DNA of 34,083 bases, taken from assembly GCA_019237175.1 (NCBI GenBank), contig JAFAHP010000140.1, forward strand, positions 1 to 34,083. Reading direction: 5' to 3'. The notes beneath the pieces are model-generated. The model searched no databases and was not told where the DNA came from. It was given only the letters and a program-made list of their open reading frames with translations. Below, piece by piece: positions 1 to 6,217 of the stretch (position 1 is the first letter of the stretch; each line of letters opens with the position of its first letter). The translations under genes were made by a program, and so were the position numbers. The DNA is from Alphaproteobacteria bacterium (GTDB taxonomy: Bacteria; Pseudomonadota; Alphaproteobacteria; ATCC43930; CGMCC-115725).

Positions 1-1
1 C

Positions 2-469
2 GAGACGGCCATCGCGCTCGACCACAGCCGCGCTCCGGCCTATGCCCGGCTGGGCTGGTGCAAATTTCTGACCGGTGCTGTCGACGAGGCGATCCCCTAT
101 TTCGAGGACGCCATCCACCTTGGTCCGCACGAGCCCGGCATCGCGATCTGGTACGGACGAATAGGTGTCATTTCGTTGCTCCAGTCCCATGTCGACGAGG
201 CGATCGGCTGGCTGGAAAAGGCAAACAGTGAAAATCCCCGACTGGGGTATGTCCATGCCTATCTGGCTGCCGGCTATGCGCTGAAAGGGGATCTCGAACG
301 CGCTCGGACCGAGCTGGCCCAGGCGCAGGCTCTGAGCAAGAACTATTCGAGCCTCGCCAGCGTCAAGAAATCGAATTGGTTTGACGACCCCAAGATCCGA
401 GCCTTGGCCGAGGCGAATTTTTTCCCGGCGCTACGCCGCGCCGGATTGCCCGAAGGCGGATCGTCCTAA
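2..469 (+). CDS. TPR-repeat protein, C-terminal part (partial)
   Basis: The reading frame is open from the first bases of the window to the stop at 469, so only the last 155 or so residues of a longer protein are present. They contain tetratricopeptide-like helical repeats, for example the stretches around 'AYARLGWCKFLTGAVDEAI' and 'YLAAGYALKGDLERARTEL', with the usual small/large hydrophobic spacing. The C-terminus, 'FFPALRRAGLPEG', resembles the end of alphaproteobacterial adenylate/guanylate cyclase or winged-helix regulators that carry TPR repeats. That identity is inferred from the tail only; the catalytic or DNA-binding domain lies outside the window. TPR domains mediate protein-protein contacts. 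An internal ATG at 176 is unlikely to be the start because the repeat pattern continues upstream of it. Confidence 0.8.
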   Translation, partial: ETAIALDHSRAPAYARLGWCKFLTGAVDEAIPYFEDAIHLGPHEPGIAIWYGRIGVISLLQSHVDEAIGWLEKANSENPRLGYVHAYLAAGYALKGDLERARTELAQAQALSKNYSSLASVKKSNWFDDPKIRALAEANFFPALRRAGLPEGGSS

Positions 470-553
470 CCCTGTCGCGAATGCGCCGAACCGGCGATCA
501 CCGAGCGCGTTTGCCGGCAAACGATCGGCGGGATCGACCAAGGCGAGGCGGTG

Positions 554-859
554 ATGGCAAAACTGTCGATAGCGCTCGAAGCGGCGGGGCTGATGGCGGC
601 ACTGCTCGTGGCGGGATGCGAGGGACTGCCCGAGGCAGCCACCCCGCCGCCCACACCGCTCGCGGCTCCCTTTTATCCGCCATGGACCTTGAACCAGTCA
701 CCGGAGCGGATTGCGTTGCGGTGGTACCCCGACGCGACACCTTCGGCCGCGGCCGAACAGGTCGCCCGCGCCCACTGCGGATCATGGAATAGATCCGCCG
801 TACTCGTCTCCGACACGCGCGACGGCAGCGCCGAGATCGCCGAATACCAATGCCGCTGA
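554..859 (+). CDS. small predicted lipoprotein, unknown function
   Basis: This 101-residue protein starts at ATG 554; a GTG one codon earlier (551) is an alternative. The purine-rich 'aggcgagg' upstream could serve as a ribosome binding site. The N-terminus is a short charged region, then a hydrophobic stretch ending in a lipobox (LLVAGC, Cys about residue 22), so it is probably a lipid-anchored envelope protein. The mature part is Pro-rich at first, then has a short region with two cysteines ('AHCGSW' and the terminal 'YQCR') that could pair in the periplasm. I recognise no family. It lies 82 bases after the TPR gene on the same strand. Reality of the gene rests on the signal sequence and position only. 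Confidence 0.55.
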   Translation: MAKLSIALEAAGLMAALLVAGCEGLPEAATPPPTPLAAPFYPPWTLNQSPERIALRWYPDATPSAAAEQVARAHCGSWNRSAVLVSDTRDGSAEIAEYQCR

Positions 860-914
860 AATCGACCGGCACCTTGACTATGCTGCGCCGGTGGAAAATG
901 GCGGAGAGAACGCA

Positions 915-1375
915 ATGGCGTTTGAAGCGAGGCTGAAGGAATTGGGGATCACGTTGCCGCCGGTTGGGGCGCCGTGGGGCAGTTACGTGCACGCCAAACG
1001 CATCGGCGATCTGTTGTACCTGTCCGGCAAGCAGCCGCCCGACGCCGACGGCGGGACGCCGCGCGGGAAGCTCGGCGCCGGCATGTCGGTCGAGGAAGGT
1101 TATCGGCATGCGCGCGGGGTCGGGTTGATGCTGATCGCGGCGATGCGCGACGCGTTGGGCGGCGATCTCGACCGGGTCGAAGACATCGTCAAGGTACTCG
1201 GCATGGTCAACGCGGCCCCTGATTTCGAAGATCACCCAAGGTGATCAACGGCTGCTCGGATTTGTTTGTCGAGGTGTTTGGCGAGCGTGGCCGGCACGCG
1301 CGTTCGGCGGTCGGGATGAGCTCGCTGCCGGGCGGCATCCCGGTCGAAATCGAGGCTATCGTAGCGGTCAAATGA
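915..1375 (+). pseudogene. RidA/YjgF-family protein, frameshifted
   Basis: RidA-family proteins hydrolyse reactive enamine/imine intermediates from PLP enzymes. The frame from ATG 915 encodes a typical RidA N-terminus ('LYLSGKQPPDADG', 'DLDRVEDIVKVLGMVNAAP') but meets a stop at 1242-1244. Adding one C near 1235-1237 (CACCCAAG read as CAC CCC AAG) restores the frame through 'KVINGCSDLFVEVFGERG', the conserved Arg region 'GRHARSAVGMSSLPGG' and 'VEIEAIVAVK', ending at 1375. The restored protein would be 153 residues, normal for the longer RidA-like subgroup. The catalytic arginine lies after the break, so the truncated product should be inactive. The lesion is a single base in a short C run, so a sequencing or assembly error is a real alternative to a true pseudogene. 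Confidence 0.85.
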
Positions 1376-1443
1376 CCAGTGAGGGTTAGCGCTTCGCTAT
1401 CGGCATGGCCGAGCGGCGACCTGCAGCGCGGCGCGTTTAAACC

Positions 1444-2715
1444 GTGATGAGAGGGGGTCTGGGGCAATCGACCGAGCCCGTGCCGGCAAGCCGGCAGGTC
1501 CGCCGGTTGATGTGGTTTTTCGCATTGGTCTATATCGTCGAGGGTCTGGGGCAGACCGGCGGCTTGATCGCCCAGCCCCTCAACTACTATTTAAAACAGG
1601 TTTTTGACTGGACCCCGCTGCAGGTCACGGCGGGGCTGACGGTGCTCAACCTGCCCTGGATCATCAAACCGGTCTACGGCATCGTTTCGGATTTCGTCCC
1701 GCTGTTCGGGTATCGACGAAAAGCCTATTTGATCCTCGCCAATATCGCGGCGGCCGCGGCGTATTTCTGGGTGACGCGCCTCAGCGCACCGCGCCCGTTG
1801 ATCCTGGTGCTGCTCCTGACCGCTTACGCGATGGCGATCTCGAGCACCTTGTGCGGCGCGGTGCTGGTCGAGAACGGCCAGCGGCTCGGACAAAGCGACA
1901 GGTTCGTCAATCAGCAATGGCTGTGGTTCAACATCGCCGCGGTGGCGAGCGCCTTGCTCGGCGGCGAATTGGTCGCACGATTGTCGCCGCAGGGCGCCCT
2001 GCATATGGCGTCCGCGATCATTGCGATTGCCCCTTTTGCCGCCATCTTCGCCACGCTGTTTCTGATTGACGAAACTCCGAGCCGTCTCAATCTCGCCGAA
2101 CTCAAGGACACCTTTCGCGGATTGTCGGCAACCTTCACGAAGCGGGAGTTGTGGTTGATCGGCGTTTTTCTGTTTCTCTATTACCTCAATCCGGGATTCG
2201 GGTTACCTCTCTATTACTACATGACCGACACGCTGAAGTTTTCGCAGGACTTTATCGGCATACTTGGTGCAGTCAATTCGACCGGTTGGATCGTCGGCGC
2301 CATGCTGTATCGCCGATTGTTCGACCGAATGACATCGCACCGGCTATTAAATATCAGCATTTTAACCGGCGCGATCACGACCGTGGCATTCCTGCTGCTC
2401 TCGAACCACGCAAATGCCGTAGTCATCAACTTTTTCAGCGGTATGGCGGGCATGATCGCGTTTGTCGCGACCCTCAGCCTCGCCGCCGACTTTTGCCCAA
2501 AACGCGCCGAAGGCTTTGCCTTTGCGGCACTGATGTCGGTTCTCAACCTGTCCTCGGCGGCGTCGGACAATCTCGGTTCGTTTTTGTACGAACACGCCTT
2601 TCACAACCGGTTGGCGCCGCTGATTATCGTTTCGGCCGCCTCGACCGCAATAATCTTGCTGTTCGTCCCGCTGTTGCGGCTCGGCGACAAACCTCCCGGG
2701 GTGGCTGCCGGCTGA
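1444..2715 (+). CDS. MFS transporter, BT1 (folate/biopterin transporter)-like
   Basis: This 423-residue polytopic inner-membrane protein has about twelve hydrophobic segments. The loop after TM2-3, 'KPVYGIVSDFVPLFGYRRKA', closely matches the signature of the BT1/FBT branch of the major facilitator superfamily, which includes folate and pterin carriers in protists, plants and cyanobacteria. In proteobacteria the substrate of such proteins is mostly unknown, so folate transport is only a family-level suggestion. The start could be GTG 1444 or ATG 1447; neither has a strong ribosome binding site, and ATG 1510 (MWFFALVY) just before TM1 is also possible. It follows the broken RidA gene by 68 bases and converges on lpdA. 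Confidence 0.78.
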   Translation: MMRGGLGQSTEPVPASRQVRRLMWFFALVYIVEGLGQTGGLIAQPLNYYLKQVFDWTPLQVTAGLTVLNLPWIIKPVYGIVSDFVPLFGYRRKAYLILANIAAAAAYFWVTRLSAPRPLILVLLLTAYAMAISSTLCGAVLVENGQRLGQSDRFVNQQWLWFNIAAVASALLGGELVARLSPQGALHMASAIIAIAPFAAIFATLFLIDETPSRLNLAELKDTFRGLSATFTKRELWLIGVFLFLYYLNPGFGLPLYYYMTDTLKFSQDFIGILGAVNSTGWIVGAMLYRRLFDRMTSHRLLNISILTGAITTVAFLLLSNHANAVVINFFSGMAGMIAFVATLSLAADFCPKRAEGFAFAALMSVLNLSSAASDNLGSFLYEHAFHNRLAPLIIVSAASTAIILLFVPLLRLGDKPPGVAAG

Positions 2716-2889
2716 GACCAACCGGCAAAAACATCAACCCCTCGTGCCCGGCTGAAGGCCCACGGGTCGAGCCCGGCCAAGGGGTCATTGCTGAATGCGG
2801 TTGGTATGAACGCGCAACCACCTCCCTGGTGCGCCGAGTGACGAGATCTGTCCCGGAGCACCCAAGCGCCGCGCGGCGGGTGCAGATGC

Positions 2890-4287
2890 TCAGATATGGA
2901 TCGCGCGTCCCGCGACGGTGAGAGCAGCTTCTTTGACCGCTTCGTTCAAGGTCGGGTGAGCGTGAGGAGTGCGGGCGATATCCTCGGCCGAGGCGCCGAA
3001 TTCGATCGCGAGTGCCGCCTCGGCGATCAGGGTCCCGGCGTCAGGTCCGATAATGTGCACGCCCAGTACGCGGTCGGTCGAGACTTCGGCGAGGATCTTG
3101 ACAAAGCCTTCCGTCTCGCCGTTGGCGCGCGCCCGAGGATTGGCGGTAAACGGGAACTTGCCGATCCGATAAGCAATGGCCGCCGATTTCAGCTCTTCTT
3201 CGGTCTTGCCGACCGAGGCAACTTCGGGTGACGTGTAAATCACTGCCGGGACCGCGTCATAGTTGATGAACGGCTTTTGTCCGGCGAGACGCTCGGCGAT
3301 CGCGATCCCCTCCTCTTCGGCTTTGTGCGCCAGCATCGCGCCGCGGATCACATCGCCGATCGCATAAATGCCCGGGATATTGGTGGCAAAGCCGTCATCG
3401 ACGATGATCCGTCCTTGTGCATCGCACGCAACGCCAACCGCATCGAGCCCCAGCCTTTGCGTATACGGGCGGCGGCCGACCGCGATCAACACCGCCTCAG
3501 CCTCCAGGATGCGGCGTTCGACGCCCTCGATCTCGAGCGAGAGGGAATCAGGACTTTCTCGCACGGCGGCGAGTTTGGCGCCGAGTTCGAACCTGATCCC
3601 CTGCCGCGTCAACGCCCGCTGTAGTCCGCCAGAGAGCTCGCGATCCATCGTCGGGACGATACGGTCGAGGAGCTCGATCACCGTGACCTGCGAACCGAGC
3701 CGGTGCCACACCGAGCCGAGTTCAAGCCCGATATAGCCGCCGCCGATCACGGCGAGCCGATTGGGGACGTGGTCGAGCGCCAAGGCGCCGGTCGAGGAGA
3801 GGATCCGCCGCTCGTCGACCGCTATAGCCGGCAATGGGGCACTCTCAGAGCCGGTCGCGATGATAATCGCCCCAGCCTCGATCTCGTGAGCCTCGTTGTC
3901 GGCCGCGCTGAGGACCACCCGTCCCGGCGCCACGAGGCGGCCGGCTCCTTTGAGCCAATCGACCTTGTTCTTGCGAAACAGAAACTCGACGCCGCGCGTC
4001 AGCGTGGTCACAACCCGATCCTTGCGGTCCATCATGCGCGCGAGATCGAGCCGCACCTCGCCGAGATCGACCCCGTGATCCGCCAGCGAATGGCGCGCAT
4101 CGGCGAACTTTTCCGAGGACTGCAGCAACGCCTTCGACGGAATGCAGCCGATATTGAGGCATGTCCCGCCAAGACTCGCGCGCATGTCGACGCAGGCTGC
4201 TCTGAGCCCAAGCTGAGCCGCGCGGATCGCCGCGACATAACCTCCCGGTCCGCCGCCGATAACCACGACATCATAGCGATCGGTCAT
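2890..4287 (-). CDS. lpdA: dihydrolipoyl dehydrogenase (E3)
   Basis: This 465-residue flavoprotein reoxidises the dihydrolipoamide arms of 2-oxoacid dehydrogenase complexes or the glycine cleavage system, passing electrons through FAD to NAD+. The N-terminal FAD-binding motif (VVVIGGGPGGYVAA) is followed by the redox disulfide 'GGTCLNIGCIPSKAL' (Cys43 and Cys48). A second Rossmann motif, 'LAVIGGGYIGLELG', binds NAD. The C-terminal dimerisation domain holds the catalytic His-Glu pair in 'HAHPTLNE' (His444, Glu449). Length is standard. A GAGAAG sequence upstream of ATG 4287 may be the ribosome binding site. No E1 or E2 gene is adjacent, so the partner complex cannot be told from this window. 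Confidence 0.96.
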   Translation of the reverse strand: MTDRYDVVVIGGGPGGYVAAIRAAQLGLRAACVDMRASLGGTCLNIGCIPSKALLQSSEKFADARHSLADHGVDLGEVRLDLARMMDRKDRVVTTLTRGVEFLFRKNKVDWLKGAGRLVAPGRVVLSAADNEAHEIEAGAIIIATGSESAPLPAIAVDERRILSSTGALALDHVPNRLAVIGGGYIGLELGSVWHRLGSQVTVIELLDRIVPTMDRELSGGLQRALTRQGIRFELGAKLAAVRESPDSLSLEIEGVERRILEAEAVLIAVGRRPYTQRLGLDAVGVACDAQGRIIVDDGFATNIPGIYAIGDVIRGAMLAHKAEEEGIAIAERLAGQKPFINYDAVPAVIYTSPEVASVGKTEEELKSAAIAYRIGKFPFTANPRARANGETEGFVKILAEVSTDRVLGVHIIGPDAGTLIAEAALAIEFGASAEDIARTPHAHPTLNEAVKEAALTVAGRAIHI

Positions 4288-4680
4288 GCGAGCTTCTCGT
4301 TGCGCACAAAAGCATTGGAACTAAGAAGCACGCCGTTTGCGGCGAGTCGAGGATGGGGTTGCGCGGCGCCGCTGTGGAGCAGGGCGGCCGGGAGCCTTGA
4401 CGCAAAAATGCGCGCTGCCGGCCCAAGCCTACCCCCGCCTCCTCGGCGAACGCGCCGGCGCCGCCGATGGCGAGATGCGCATTGCGCCGGTCACCCCGCG
4501 GCAAACCCGCTTCGGCCGCCGCTCGAGCGGGGATGTCCCCCGCCCCGATGGTCGCCGCCCCACCCTGTCGCAGACCGCTAGGCCCGGACCCCACTGTGGG
4601 ACCCGGCGATTACCCAACTCGACAAGCCCAAACTGCACCATCAGCAAGCCGGCCTGGCGTAAATATGCCGGCCGCCGCGT
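4288..4680. other. 393-base stretch without a supported gene
   Basis: The stretch lies upstream of lpdA and downstream of the small genes at 4681-5054, all on the minus strand. It is very GC-rich and has open frames on both strands, but their translations are low-complexity (Arg/Pro/Ala/Gly-rich), start without clear ribosome binding sites and show no recognisable motif. The lpdA promoter should lie near its right side if lpdA is transcribed alone. I see no clear terminator hairpin. Confidence 0.5.
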
Positions 4681-4860
4681 TCACTCCAGCCCTCGAGCGT
4701 GCACGCTGCCGGGTGGCGTGACGGTCGCAAGGATTTCGCAGTCATCCGAAGGCACTTGCACGGCAGAGAAGTCTCCTTCCCGGCTCCGCACCACGTAAAA
4801 GTCGATACCCATACAGGAGGCGAGCTTTTCGGCCCGATCGCGGGCTTCCACTTCGGTCAT
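4681..4860 (-). CDS. small conserved-looking hypothetical protein
   Basis: This 59-residue protein starts at ATG 4860; a GTG at 4863 is directly upstream in frame. It begins 'MTEVEARDRAEKLASCMG' and continues 'IDFYVVRSREGDFSAVQVPS'. The layout of an amphipathic helix followed by beta-rich segments, with no bias toward Arg/Pro, looks like a genuine small folded protein and not a chance ORF. Its start overlaps the stop of the gene at 4860-5054 (GTGATGA), so the two are probably translationally coupled. I recall similar short proteins in Rhizobiales but know no function. There is no signal peptide or membrane segment. Confidence 0.65.
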   Translation of the reverse strand: MTEVEARDRAEKLASCMGIDFYVVRSREGDFSAVQVPSDDCEILATVTPPGSVHARGLE

Positions 4861-5054
4861 CACGTGAGCTCTCCCTTTTCAGAGCCGGTATTACTCACGG
4901 GTGAGCCTTCGGAACACCGCTCGATTTCATCGGCGTAATCGGCCAGCTCCGCGGTCCAAAGCCAAAGCTGCCTACTGACGCTTGGCCTAAGTGAAATGTT
5001 CATCATCGCACGGCATTTTCGTGCAAGGTCACGAAGCTCTTGTGGATCATGCAT
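4860..5054 (-). CDS. small helical protein of the 'DLARKCR' type
   Basis: The 64-residue product begins 'MHDPQELRDLARKCRAM' and contains 'QLWLWTAELADYADEIER'. The heptad-like pattern suggests a short two-helix protein. Small proteins with this Leu-Ala-Arg-x-Cys-Arg start and a central L-W-x-x-E-L-A-D-x-A-D-E-x-E core are widespread in Bradyrhizobium-like genomes, but I know no function. A strong ribosome binding site (GGGAGG, about 5060-5066 on the minus strand) precedes ATG 5054. The stop overlaps the next gene's start. A degraded relative lies at 6058-6180. Confidence 0.7.
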   Translation of the reverse strand: MHDPQELRDLARKCRAMMNISLRPSVSRQLWLWTAELADYADEIERCSEGSPVSNTGSEKGELT

Positions 5055-5417
5055 TCATTTCCTCCCAAGAGAACAGATGCAAGTGCCACTGCTATACTTG
5101 TAAGCCCTTTGGTTAAGGCAGACAACAAGCGTTTCTGACGCAGGTTCCGTTGTGCGCTGTGGCCAAAAAATGTCAACCCAAGACCGAATCGGCAACCTTG
5201 GAACCGTTTATTTTCAGTTATGTTCAACCCGTAGTCGGATGTTCTCTGTTCCGATTGCTTGATGCTACCGTAGATCTGGACTGGGGTCATACATCACAGC
5301 TTCCCGATCATCAGACTAAAATCCGATGTAAATCTCGGAGAGTAGGGGAACTCGATGGTTGACAATGGCTTGGAGCCGCGGCGTGGCAATCGCCGGGGAA
5401 TTTACGTGGAGGTGACG
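5055..5417. other. 363-base divergent intergenic region
   Basis: The region separates the small minus-strand operon from the plus-strand peptidoglycan-binding gene and must contain promoters for both. It is noticeably more AT-rich than its surroundings. An in-frame upstream ATG at 5355 exists for the plus-strand gene, but it lacks the strong ribosome binding site found at 5418. No other coding signal is convincing. Confidence 0.55.
5124..5224. promoter_or_regulatory. possible pair of divergent EcfG-like promoters
   Basis: On the minus strand GGAAC (5148-5144) is followed after 16 bases by TGTT (5127-5124). On the plus strand GGAAC (5200-5204) is followed after 16 bases by TGTT (5221-5224). 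The alphaproteobacterial general stress sigma factor EcfG recognises GGAAC-N16/17-CGTT, so both are one mismatch from consensus in the -10 part. They point toward the small operon and the PG-binding gene respectively. The motif is short and could arise by chance. Confidence 0.25.
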
Positions 5418-5885
5418 ATGAGAAACTTGATCCGAAACCTGGTCTTAGGGACCGCCTCGGTACTCGCTTTGGGTGCCGGAGGCGCGACCCTGAGCTACTC
5501 TTCCAACGTCGGCAATAGGGCAAATGCCGCAAGCATCCCTGCTGCATGGCAAACTACACGGACTGGCGACAATCTCGGAACCAAAGACAGCCGCTGGGCG
5601 CAGGCGCAGCTGCGCAAAGACGACATCCGCTGGGCGCAGGCCGAACTTCGGTATCGCGGGCTCTATAATGGATCGCTCGATGGCGTCTTGGGTCCCGAGA
5701 CAAAGCACGCCCTGCAACAGTTCCAACAGAAGAACGGTTTACTTCAGACGGCATCGCTTGATGCTCAAACTTGGGAAGTGCTGACCGGCAATGCCAACCT
5801 CGCGGCGGGATCGAGCGCGCCGCCCGATACTGAACGCGGCGGACCCACTACGAAGCCGTCTAAAGAAAGCGATTTGGGTAAATAA
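5418..5885 (+). CDS. exported peptidoglycan-binding domain protein
   Basis: This 155-residue protein is predicted to be secreted: the start 'MRNLIRNLVLGTASVLALGA' is a positively charged then hydrophobic signal sequence. Residues about 70-122 form a PG_binding_1 domain: 'WAQAELRYRGLYNGSLDGVL' followed by 'GPETKHALQQFQQKNGL'. Such domains bind peptidoglycan in the periplasm and usually accompany a hydrolase or transpeptidase domain. Here there is none, only a Ser/Pro/Lys-rich tail, so this may be a stand-alone wall-binding or stress protein. ATG 5418 is chosen over ATG 5355 because GTGGAGGTG lies immediately upstream and the signal peptide then starts at the N-terminus. A direct 'RWAQAQLRKDDI / RWAQAELRYRGL' echo precedes the domain. 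Confidence 0.82.
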   Translation: MRNLIRNLVLGTASVLALGAGGATLSYSSNVGNRANAASIPAAWQTTRTGDNLGTKDSRWAQAQLRKDDIRWAQAELRYRGLYNGSLDGVLGPETKHALQQFQQKNGLLQTASLDAQTWEVLTGNANLAAGSSAPPDTERGGPTTKPSKESDLGK

Positions 5886-6217
5886 GGCGGATCAACGTAG
5901 TCGGTTAACGAAGGCTCCGCCGCCGACCACATGGGGGTGGGCGTCTGACAATTCTGTGGTCGGGCCTGCCAACCGGTTAGCCCTGGGAGCGAGCGCGATC
6001 GCTCGGCCGATTAGAGGATGAGTGGCGCTTTGCGGCTTGCGGGCTTCTCCGCAGTGATCACGCAGGCTCCCTCTGCCTGCGGCCGGTCTTATGGCTCGGT
6101 ATGCGTTCGCGACGCCGTTCGATGTGATCTGCCGCGTCAATCAGCTCGACCGCCCAGAGCCGTAACTGTTTGATCTGAGGCGTCGGCAACCGCAGAGCCT
6201 CACCGCCTCGCGAAGGG
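5886..6217. other. 332-base region with a gene relic
   Basis: Between the PG-binding gene and the convergent molybdenum hydroxylase gene there is no intact gene. The right half (6058-6180) contains the relic described separately. The left half has short GC-rich inverted repeats but no clear terminator followed by a T run. Confidence 0.5.
6058..6180 (-). pseudogene. relic of a 'DLARKCR'-type small protein gene
   Basis: The minus-strand frame ending at 6058 reads 'PQIKQLRLWAVELIDAADHI' followed by 'ERRRERIPSHKTGRRQREPA'. It aligns with the C-terminal two thirds of the intact protein at 4860-5054 ('SRQLWLWTAELADYADEIER' then 'CSEGSPVSNTGSEKGELT'). The N-terminal 'DLARKCR' part is missing and no ribosome binding site or proper start is seen, so this looks like a truncated paralog just downstream of the hydroxylase gene on the same strand. 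A longer in-frame ORF runs back into the hydroxylase C-terminus (to 6315), but that extension is out of frame with the real gene. Confidence 0.6.

Noticed and set aside
3703..4581. 292-residue plus-strand ORF
   Set aside because: It is mostly antisense to lpdA, then low-complexity sequence; no ribosome binding site.
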